Source: Rhodoluna sp. (GTDB lineage Bacteria; Actinomycetota; Actinomycetes; Actinomycetales; Microbacteriaceae). From it: a DNA stretch of 29,423 nt. Location: contig JAEMTJ010000009.1 of the NCBI GenBank assembly GCA_016462375.1, positions 1-29,423 of the forward strand. The letters are read 5' to 3'. The notes under the pieces are model-generated. The model did not search any database. It had not been told where the DNA came from and was given only the letters and a program-made list of their open reading frames with translations. A program made the translations under genes and the position numbers. Shown piece after piece: positions 24,112-29,423 of the stretch. The stretch's first letter is position 1; every line of letters starts with the position of its first letter.

Positions 24112-24891
24112 CTAGTTGATCTCCCCGAAACCTTCAAACTCGTGAATCCTGACGTACTCAACTAGGAGTTTGCTACTTGATGGGAGATCTGCTGCCAAAG
24201 GGCCGCCTAGGTTTCCACCAACTGCAAGGTTTAGAAGAAGGTAATACGGGTGTTCATAGACCCACTGGTTAGGAGCAACGCTTTCTGGAGTCGCTTGAAA
24301 GTATTGCTGGTCATCAACAAACCAGGTGATCTCGTTCGGCTTCCAGGTAATTGAGAATTCGTGCCAATCATCTGAAAGCGGAGTATCGGTAGTGAGTTGC
24401 CCACCACAACCACTGTCTCCTGAATAGCCAGGACCATGCAGAGTCCCTAGAGCTTCAAGGGGTTTCTTACCAACCCACTCCATGATGTCGATTTCACCAG
24501 CTAGTGGCCAACCTTGAACATCCATCGGCTCACCCAGCATCCAGAAAGCTGGCCAGAGACCCACTCCTGCCGGCACTTTTGCTCGAATAGAGATTCGACC
24601 GTATTTGACATGCATTTTATTTTTGGTAACTAGACGAGCGCTTGTCCACTGGACCGGGCCATAGTAAGCATCCCCTTGAGAGCCATCGGTTACCTGTTTA
24701 GCTTCTATTTCTAAGCTGTGACCATTAGTAAAGGCATTCTGCTCTGTGTAAACCTGTAATTCGTTATTGCCCCAACCTGGGATCCCGTGGCTAGTGCCGT
24801 CCCCTAGATCTCTTCCCCATACTTCAGGGTCAGGTGCTGTTCCTGCTACCTGGTTGAATTCTTGGGACCATAGCAATCTCGGTTCAGTCAT
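24112..24891 (-). CDS. Glycoside hydrolase family 16 (laminarinase-like beta-glucanase)
   Basis: The 259-residue protein is a single GH16 jelly-roll catalytic domain. GEIDIMEWVG at 132-141 holds the E-x-D-x-x-E catalytic triad: Glu133 nucleophile, Asp135, Glu138 acid/base. Supporting segments are GWGNNELQVYT near 39-49, YGRISIRAKVPAGVGLWPAFWMLG near 97-120 (shown here only as the family hallmark), and the C-terminal HPYYLLLNLAVGG. Such enzymes hydrolyse beta-1,3 or mixed-linkage glucans. No signal peptide is present, and an in-frame TAG lies four codons before the ATG, so none can be added. The start has AGAGAG upstream. It stands alone between the XRE gene and a divergent exported protein. 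Confidence 0.9.
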   Translation of the reverse strand: MTEPRLLWSQEFNQVAGTAPDPEVWGRDLGDGTSHGIPGWGNNELQVYTEQNAFTNGHSLEIEAKQVTDGSQGDAYYGPVQWTSARLVTKNKMHVKYGRISIRAKVPAGVGLWPAFWMLGEPMDVQGWPLAGEIDIMEWVGKKPLEALGTLHGPGYSGDSGCGGQLTTDTPLSDDWHEFSITWKPNEITWFVDDQQYFQATPESVAPNQWVYEHPYYLLLNLAVGGNLGGPLAADLPSSSKLLVEYVRIHEFEGFGEIN

Positions 24892-24987
24892 GACGTCTCT
24901 CTATTCTGGGGATATTCCCAGCCTACCGACATCCAGTTGTGGCTGATTCAGGAGTAGTCTGAAAACAATCAACTCAAGGAGATTCTT

Positions 24988-25572
24988 ATGAAACTACAAA
25001 AGTTCCTAATTATTGGAATGCTGGCTGCAGCCTTCTCCGGTTTATCTGTTGGCGCATCACAAGCACTTTCTTGCGCCGAAGGTTTCGAGCCTAAAGATGG
25101 CGGAATGGTCGAATGCGTCTCAATAGATTCAAGTGCATACACAGCTATTGATGGTGAAGACGTTTACCCAGAAGTAGCTGCTTACTCAGAAGAACCTCCA
25201 ACTGTTGATGAGAATAACTGTTGGACTAGCACAGATTCAGAGGGCAATGAGTCCTACGTTTGTTCAAGAAGTGCTGTCCCACTTCCGGGCAGCGATTTTC
25301 AGGATGGTTCTGGGGTTGACTGCACAACAACTGTAGATGAGACCGGTTCCGAGCTCACTGCCTGCCCTGACGTCATGTACAGCAGTGGCCAAGTAGACGA
25401 AAATGGGGTTCCAATCATGGAAAAGAGAGACATCGATCTGATTTCAGCGAATGGTTTAGCTGGGCCTAAGGCTCAAGACAGCTCAAACCTTCTTGCGGCC
25501 CTAGGTGTACTTGTTGCAGCTGCTGGCGCATTCGGAATTGGCCTAAGCAAGCAGCGTGCTGTCAAAAAATAA
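24988..25572 (+). CDS. Exported, C-terminally membrane-anchored protein with three C-x13-C units
   Basis: I do not recognise a family. The 194-residue product has a Sec signal peptide (about residues 1-27, cleavage near SQALS), a Cys-containing extracytoplasmic part, and a C-terminal hydrophobic helix at about 167-186 followed by KQRAVKK, which would stop transfer and keep the tail inside. The six Cys are C29/C43, C78/C92 and C112/C126. Every pair is exactly 14 apart, with acidic or turn-forming residues between, suggesting three disulfide-closed beta hairpins. No LPxTG motif is present. The start is ATG with AAGGAG 6 nt upstream, the clearest Shine-Dalgarno sequence in the window. An intrinsic terminator follows. 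Confidence 0.78.
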   Translation: MKLQKFLIIGMLAAAFSGLSVGASQALSCAEGFEPKDGGMVECVSIDSSAYTAIDGEDVYPEVAAYSEEPPTVDENNCWTSTDSEGNESYVCSRSAVPLPGSDFQDGSGVDCTTTVDETGSELTACPDVMYSSGQVDENGVPIMEKRDIDLISANGLAGPKAQDSSNLLAALGVLVAAAGAFGIGLSKQRAVKK

Positions 25573-25587
25573 ATACTTCGAACTAGT

Positions 25588-25626
25588 AACGACCCCGGTT
25601 CTTTTGGACTGGGGTTGTTATTTTTA
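25588..25626 (+). terminator. Intrinsic terminator after the exported Cys-repeat protein
   Basis: The arm from AAC at 25588 through ACCCC (25592-25596) pairs with GGGGT (25611-25615) through GTT at 25617-25619, with G-T wobbles, around a TTTT-containing loop. ATTTTT follows at 25620-25625. The T tract doubles as part of the proposed -10 region of the next gene. Confidence 0.85.
25619..25624 (+). promoter_or_regulatory. -10 box for leaderless MFS transporter transcript
   Basis: TATTTT is followed by TAACTG and the ATG at 25631. It overlaps the U tract of the preceding terminator, so it could be a coincidence of T-rich sequence, but there is no Shine-Dalgarno alternative. Confidence 0.4.
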
Positions 25627-25630
25627 ACTG

Positions 25631-26890
25631 ATGGCTAAAAACACAGATGTAATTAAGCAACCGGGATTTCTAGCTCTTTGGATAGGGCAGTCCGTTTCAG
25701 TTGTTGGGTCTCAAATAACTGGTTTAGCAATACCGGTTCTAGCAGTCACATATCTGGCCGCCAATGAATTCCAGATGGGGCTTCTGCATGCTGCCGACAC
25801 TTCTGCGTTTTTAGTATTTGGGTTACTCGCTGGTGCCCTCGTTGATCGCTGGATCAAACGACGGGTAATGCTTATTGCAGACCTAGTGCGCATGGTCTCT
25901 GTAGCAGTAATCCCGCTTCTCTGGGTGTTGGGTGTACTGAATGTGTATCACCTAATGATTGTTGGAGCGGTGCTGAGCATCGCAACAGTGTTCTTTGATG
26001 TTTCATACCAAAGCTATATCCCAATCCTGTTACCTAAGGAATACATCGGTGTCGGTAATGCACGTTTAGAGATATCGGGACAGCTTTCAGGTATAGCTGG
26101 TCCTGGAATTGTTGGAACACTGCTGACCTTCTTCAAAGCACCGCTGCTGCTTGGCATAGACGCGATTTCTTTCTTGGTCTCTGCTATCTCTCTTTGGTTT
26201 ATAAGAGATCGCGAACAACCAAAACCGAAGACGGAAAGAAAACCCATAGCGAAAGAAATTGGTGAGGGGCTTAGATTCGTTTGGGGCCAGAGACTTATTC
26301 GAGCAATCTCTTTTACTACATCTACTTCAAACATGTTCAGCACCATTGTCGGAACTATGTTTGCGTTGTATTTATTAAAACCAGAGTTTCTGAACCTTGG
26401 CACCGCCGGATTCGGAGTTCTGATGTCGATTGGTTCTATCGGTGGTTTGCTAGGTGCAACTGTTACCCCGAAACTAATCAAACTTGTTGGTGAGGGGCCC
26501 CTGATTGTTCTATCTGCAGTTGTCACTGGCTTGGTCCAGTTCCTAATCCCCCTTGCTTGGTATGTCCCCCGCGAGTACTCAATCGTTCTTTTAGCTGGTC
26601 AGGCCTTCTTTACATCGTTTCTAGCCTTGACCTATAACATCACGCAGGTAACCGCTAGGCAGCGATTATGCCCAGAGCATCTCTTAGGCAGGATGAATGC
26701 CTCGATCAGGTTTATGGTCTGGGGGTCAATGCCAATAGGCGCTCTGATTGCTGGCGTGCTCGGAACATTTTTTGGGCTAATTACAACTATCTGGATTGGC
26801 GTCATACTCGGGCTTTTTAGCGCTTGCTTTGTGCTTTTCTCACCGCTTAGAACTATGCGGGCTATGCCAGATGAACCAGAAGCATACTAA
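25631..26890 (+). CDS. MFS exporter (MFS_3 / EntS-like)
   Basis: This 419-residue major facilitator has about twelve membrane segments. The loop between segments 2 and 3 carries the signature GALVDRWIKRR at 68-78. GLAIPVLAVTYL and the FDVSYQSYIPILLP segment (about 123-136) are like the EntS and macrolide-efflux branch that exports siderophores or drugs. The substrate cannot be predicted. The start is ATG, 5 bp beyond a terminator T tract, with no Shine-Dalgarno sequence. The next gene encodes a second member of the same branch, separated by 70 bp and with its own promoter-like box. Confidence 0.87.
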   Translation: MAKNTDVIKQPGFLALWIGQSVSVVGSQITGLAIPVLAVTYLAANEFQMGLLHAADTSAFLVFGLLAGALVDRWIKRRVMLIADLVRMVSVAVIPLLWVLGVLNVYHLMIVGAVLSIATVFFDVSYQSYIPILLPKEYIGVGNARLEISGQLSGIAGPGIVGTLLTFFKAPLLLGIDAISFLVSAISLWFIRDREQPKPKTERKPIAKEIGEGLRFVWGQRLIRAISFTTSTSNMFSTIVGTMFALYLLKPEFLNLGTAGFGVLMSIGSIGGLLGATVTPKLIKLVGEGPLIVLSAVVTGLVQFLIPLAWYVPREYSIVLLAGQAFFTSFLALTYNITQVTARQRLCPEHLLGRMNASIRFMVWGSMPIGALIAGVLGTFFGLITTIWIGVILGLFSACFVLFSPLRTMRAMPDEPEAY

Positions 26891-26948
26891 TCCTTGTGTC
26901 ATCGAATAACGGTTTGCCTTAGATGCCAGCCGCAAAAGTACTGCAGAG

Positions 26949-26954
26949 TAGATT
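26949..26954 (+). promoter_or_regulatory. -10 box for leaderless second MFS gene
   Basis: TAGATT is followed by GGACTG and then GTG at 26961. The hexamer and 6-nt spacing match those before pepO and crgA. Confidence 0.55.
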
Positions 26955-26960
26955 GGACTG

Positions 26961-28187
26961 GTGTCCAATAACTCGTCGTTGCGTTCTTTCAAACATCGCA
27001 ACTTTCGGATACTTTACCCAGCCAACGCTCTCTCAAATATCGGCACCTGGACACAGCGAGTCGCTCAAGACTGGCTCGTTCTAGAGCTCACCGATAACGA
27101 CGCCACCACTCTTGGTTTGGTAACAGCTCTCCAATTCTTACCTGCTATGTTGTTATCTCTTTACGGTGGTTTACTTGCCGATCGTTTTAGTAAAAGAAAG
27201 TTGTTACTTCTTACCAACTTAGGTGCGGGCTTAGCTTCGGTTTTTCTTGGGCTTCTTGTAATTAGTGATTCTGTTGAACTTTGGCATGTTTATGCTTTGG
27301 CACTACTGCTAGGAATATTTACCGCAATCGACTCACCTATCAGAGTTAGCTTCACCAGTGAGCTCGTCGGCAAGGAAGATCTAGCGAACGCCGTGAGTTT
27401 AAACTCTGCTAACTTTAACGCCGGCAGGCTCATCGGCCCCGCACTCAGTGGGTTTCTGATTTACCAATACGGCACCGGCCCTTCTTTTCTAATAAACACG
27501 GCAACATACGCGGTGATGGTTGTAACGCTTCTTGTAATTCGAGATACAGATCTACACATCACCGCTAAGCCGAATCGAGAAAATAAACTTAAAGAGGCGT
27601 TCGAATATGTTTTGAGTCGTAAAGACTTGATGTTGGTAATGCTCACAGTTTTCTTCACGACCACTTTTGGTTTGAACTTTCAAATTTTCATAGCCCTAAT
27701 GGCAACCCGTGAATTCAACATGACATCCAAAGAATTCGGAATCTTGGGAAGCATTCTTGCTGTCGGATCACTCTCAGGCGCAGTGATAGCTGCCCGTCTA
27801 GAGAAACATAGAACTACACAAAACATCCTTACTGGTGCTTGTATCTTTGGCATACTCCTGATTGCGACTGCGTATCTTCCGACTTATTGGTTATATGCGG
27901 CTGCACTTCCGCTCCTCGGTGCAACGGTATTGTTGACCCTCATATCCGCAAACACCTATGTCCAAAGTAATACCGATAGCGCGGTCAGAGGCAGGGTCAT
28001 GGGAATCTATCTAATGATTTTTATGGGAGGAACCCCGATAGGTTCACCACTGATCGGATACACAGCGTCACTCATTGGGATTAGAGCCACAATACTGCTT
28101 TGCGGTGTTGTTGTGCTGGCAGCCGCATTGATACTGCGAGCTATATTTAGAGACTCAGTGAATAGGGTTCTTCAGGAGCCTAAGTAG
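26961..28187 (+). CDS. MFS exporter (MFS_3 / EntS-like), second copy
   Basis: This 408-residue protein has about twelve membrane segments. It begins LRSFKHRNFRILYPANALSN, carries IGTWTQRVAQDWLVLELT, and has the loop motif GLLADRFSKRK at 70-80, followed by AIDSPIRVSFTSELV. These are typical of MFS_3 exporters. It is similar in fold but clearly divergent from the preceding MFS protein, so this is not a recent duplication. The GTG start is chosen from the leaderless spacing. The stop is 7 bp from the convergent lipoprotein stop, with no room for a separate terminator. Confidence 0.87.
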   Translation: MSNNSSLRSFKHRNFRILYPANALSNIGTWTQRVAQDWLVLELTDNDATTLGLVTALQFLPAMLLSLYGGLLADRFSKRKLLLLTNLGAGLASVFLGLLVISDSVELWHVYALALLLGIFTAIDSPIRVSFTSELVGKEDLANAVSLNSANFNAGRLIGPALSGFLIYQYGTGPSFLINTATYAVMVVTLLVIRDTDLHITAKPNRENKLKEAFEYVLSRKDLMLVMLTVFFTTTFGLNFQIFIALMATREFNMTSKEFGILGSILAVGSLSGAVIAARLEKHRTTQNILTGACIFGILLIATAYLPTYWLYAAALPLLGATVLLTLISANTYVQSNTDSAVRGRVMGIYLMIFMGGTPIGSPLIGYTASLIGIRATILLCGVVVLAAALILRAIFRDSVNRVLQEPK

Positions 28188-28194
28188 TTCTCTG

Positions 28195-28788
28195 CTACTC
28201 CTCACCGATTCTGATCAGTTCTGCATCAACCGAGTTTTGGAGTAGTTGCAGATCAGAACCCGTGATGGGCCCATACTCAAAGGCCCGATCATAGGCAGGG
28301 TTTTCTGCTTTCGTGGAGGCGAAGTGCCCGTCTTTGACTGTGAAGATGTTGCTCTCTAGAACACCGGCTGCTTCAAAAGGAACATGCTGTGTCCAGGTGT
28401 ATGTTCCATCGTCGTTGAGTTTGATGCTGTGTTCATAATCCCCGCTGTTGTCGTGATTAGCTTCTTTCTGCATAGAGACTAGGTAGCTAGGACCGCAAAC
28501 AGATAACTCATATTCATAAATAACTGTTGCAACGTTCTTGTTGTCAATCCAAATCGCACTGTAGTTTTTGTATGCGTGCTTTTTAGCAAGGACTAATACT
28601 CTAGATGGTGCATCGTTGGTGAGTTTCTCCAAGATGTCATGCTTCTGCGCTCGCTTGCAAGAATCCTCGGCAATCTTGAGGAACTCCGCTTCAACTATTG
28701 TCTGCGACTTAGTCGATGTGCAGCCCGATACCAATAAAGGCGCAAGTAGAGTTGCCGAAATGATTAGTGTCTTACTCAACATGTTCAT
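28195..28788 (-). CDS. Lipoprotein of unknown function, paralogue of the next upstream gene
   Basis: The product from ATG 28788 has 197 residues. This start is preferred because GAGG lies 6 nt upstream. The frame also opens at 28806 and at 28782. Lipobox LVSGC ends at Cys23, so the protein is anchored on the outer membrane face. Conserved landmarks shared with the neighbour are EFLKIAEDSC at 35-44, Cys98, EHSI at 119-122, YTWTQH at 130-135, LES at 144-146 and VKDG at 151-154. The two Cys, at 44 and 98, may form a disulfide. I find no catalytic motif or known domain. It is probably co-transcribed with the partial gene 83 bp upstream. Confidence 0.78.
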   Translation of the reverse strand: MNMLSKTLIISATLLAPLLVSGCTSTKSQTIVEAEFLKIAEDSCKRAQKHDILEKLTNDAPSRVLVLAKKHAYKNYSAIWIDNKNVATVIYEYELSVCGPSYLVSMQKEANHDNSGDYEHSIKLNDDGTYTWTQHVPFEAAGVLESNIFTVKDGHFASTKAENPAYDRAFEYGPITGSDLQLLQNSVDAELIRIGEE

Positions 28789-28854
28789 GTCTATCCTCAA
28801 TGGCATCTTGATTAGCTAGTTAACTAAATGTTTTTGTATTTTTTCGTGCTAGGT

Positions 28855-28866
28855 CTTTAGCTAAAG
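28855..28866. repeat. 12-bp perfect palindrome in the gap between the tandem lipoproteins
   Basis: CTTTAGCTAAAG is self-complementary. A second palindrome, TAGTTAACTA, lies at 28817-28826. Both are in the 83-bp gap. They could be operator sites or a weak hairpin, and no T tract follows on the minus strand. Confidence 0.3.
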
Positions 28867-28871
28867 TCTTA

Positions 28872-29423
28872 TTAGTACCCATAGTATTCAATGAAGAAGT
28901 TCGCTACGTCCCCCTCAAATTCGGTGTATCCGACTTCTGTAAAGAACTGGTTATCATCAGTGGAGTATTGAGATATAAGCCCGTCAGTAACGTCGTAGTT
29001 GAGTGACTCTAGGTTAGCTCCACCGTGATGCTGCGACCAAACGTATCTGAATGGGGACACCTTGACAACACTGTGTTCTAACAAGGGGGCATTAGGGTCA
29101 TCTACATACGCTGCTTGTTGCTCCAAAAGACAAGGATCGAACAGCCTGGGAAGAAACTCGGTGTATCTGTTGGCGATGCGATCTCCTAGGGGACCGTCAG
29201 TGAATGAATTCTCTGGGTTTAGTAAATCTTCACCAGGTCTGAAGTAGGTTGCCTCCGAGGCAGACGCTCCTGAGTCCACGACGACTAGAGACTTAGTTTG
29301 CGTCTGCGCACAACTAGCTAGAGCGATTTGTAGGAATTCTTCTTCCAGCTCATTGTTAGCCAGAAGTATCTCGCTTTCATACGGATCTGTCGGTGTCTCC
29401 GTCGGTGTCTCCGTCGGTGTCTC
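28872..29423 (-). CDS. Lipoprotein-like paralogue, partial (N-terminus beyond window)
   Basis: The reading frame stays open to the right edge, so a start inside the window is not required. The GTG at 29279 is internal. The visible 183 residues begin with ETPTETPTETPT, a flexible linker of the kind found after a lipidated Cys, then a folded part: EFLQIALASC at 29-38, Cys98, EHSV at 116-119, YVWSQH at 127-132, LES at 138-140, VTDG at 145-148. These landmarks match the lipoprotein downstream in order and spacing (EHS to the aromatic box is 11 residues in both). It has a longer, acidic C-terminus ending in IEYYGY. The signal peptide lies outside the window, and function is unknown. Confidence 0.75.
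   Translation of the reverse strand, partial: ETPTETPTETPTDPYESEILLANNELEEEFLQIALASCAQTQTKSLVVVDSGASASEATYFRPGEDLLNPENSFTDGPLGDRIANRYTEFLPRLFDPCLLEQQAAYVDDPNAPLLEHSVVKVSPFRYVWSQHHGGANLESLNYDVTDGLISQYSTDDNQFFTEVGYTEFEGDVANFFIEYYGY
29389..29423 (-). repeat. 12-bp tandem repeat encoding ETPT
   Basis: On the plus strand GGTGTCTCCGTC recurs about three times up to the window edge. Read on the minus strand each unit encodes Glu-Thr-Pro-Thr. The repeat may continue past the edge, and its copy number is likely to vary between strains. Confidence 0.85.

Noticed and set aside
25450..25572. Sortase-type anchor on the Cys-repeat protein
   Set aside because: The hydrophobic helix and basic tail fit, but no LPxTG or LAxTG-like motif precedes them, so a simple membrane anchor is the supported call.
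25631..28187. Recent duplication of the MFS gene
   Set aside because: Both proteins belong to the same branch, but their sequences are divergent throughout, so adjacency may reflect function and not recent copying.
28872..29279. Complete 135-aa protein starting at GTG 29279
   Set aside because: The frame remains open upstream to the window edge and includes a conserved block shared with the neighbouring lipoprotein, so the gene is longer and partial here.
29389..29423. Start of a CRISPR array at the right edge
   Set aside because: The 12-bp units are directly adjacent with no spacers and are in frame with a coding region.

Overview
This 29.4 kb window looks like a chromosomal segment of a streamlined, moderately low-GC actinobacterium. 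The main evidence is the gene block fhaA-fhaB-pstP-rodA-pbpA-pknA-pknB, followed by a TrpG/PabA glutamine amidotransferase, crgA, a zinc-ribbon rhomboid and ppiA. That order is the classic origin-proximal cell-wall and cell-division locus of Actinobacteria. Base composition (close to half G+C by eye, not computed), very short intergenic gaps, compact proteins and a long PutA-type proline oxidase suggest a small-genome Microbacteriaceae-like freshwater lineage. The placement below class level is inference. No rRNA, tRNA, insertion sequence, prophage or CRISPR array was found, and no gene-free stretch exceeds about 160 bp.

Layout. (1) 1-2748: a TPP riboswitch followed by a thiamine-type ABC importer, lipoprotein plus double permease, with no ATPase gene. 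(2) 2687-4706: an apparently unpaired beta-class DNA methyltransferase whose 3' end lies inside the permease gene on the other strand, a small GNAT-like protein, and an alpha/beta hydrolase. (3) 4716-10871, minus strand: the 1155-residue PutA, a hotdog thioesterase and an M13 zinc metallopeptidase. (4) 10924-12397: the tRNA-modifying rhodanese TrhO, a shared bidirectional terminator, and a small secreted Pro/Thr-rich protein. (5) 12552-21060: the seven-gene FHA / phosphatase / SEDS / PBP / Ser-Thr kinase operon. Here phospho-signalling (PknA, PknB and PstP, read by FhaA and FhaB) controls peptidoglycan synthesis by RodA and PbpA. (6) 21057-23367: TrpG/PabA, CrgA, rhomboid protease and cyclophilin. 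(7) 23499-29423, an accessory-like tail: a small ORF of unknown function behind a good promoter with an internal palindrome, a convergent small XRE regulator, a GH16 glucanase without a signal peptide, a membrane-anchored exported protein with three C-x13-C units, two MFS exporters, and two tandem paralogous lipoproteins. The second lipoprotein runs off the right edge through an ETPT repeat linker.

A recurring regulatory theme is a TAnnnT hexamer placed 6 or 7 nt before the start codon, with no Shine-Dalgarno sequence, for at least seven genes. This is the signature of leaderless mRNAs. It also supports several non-ATG starts. The least explained biology is in the last 6 kb.
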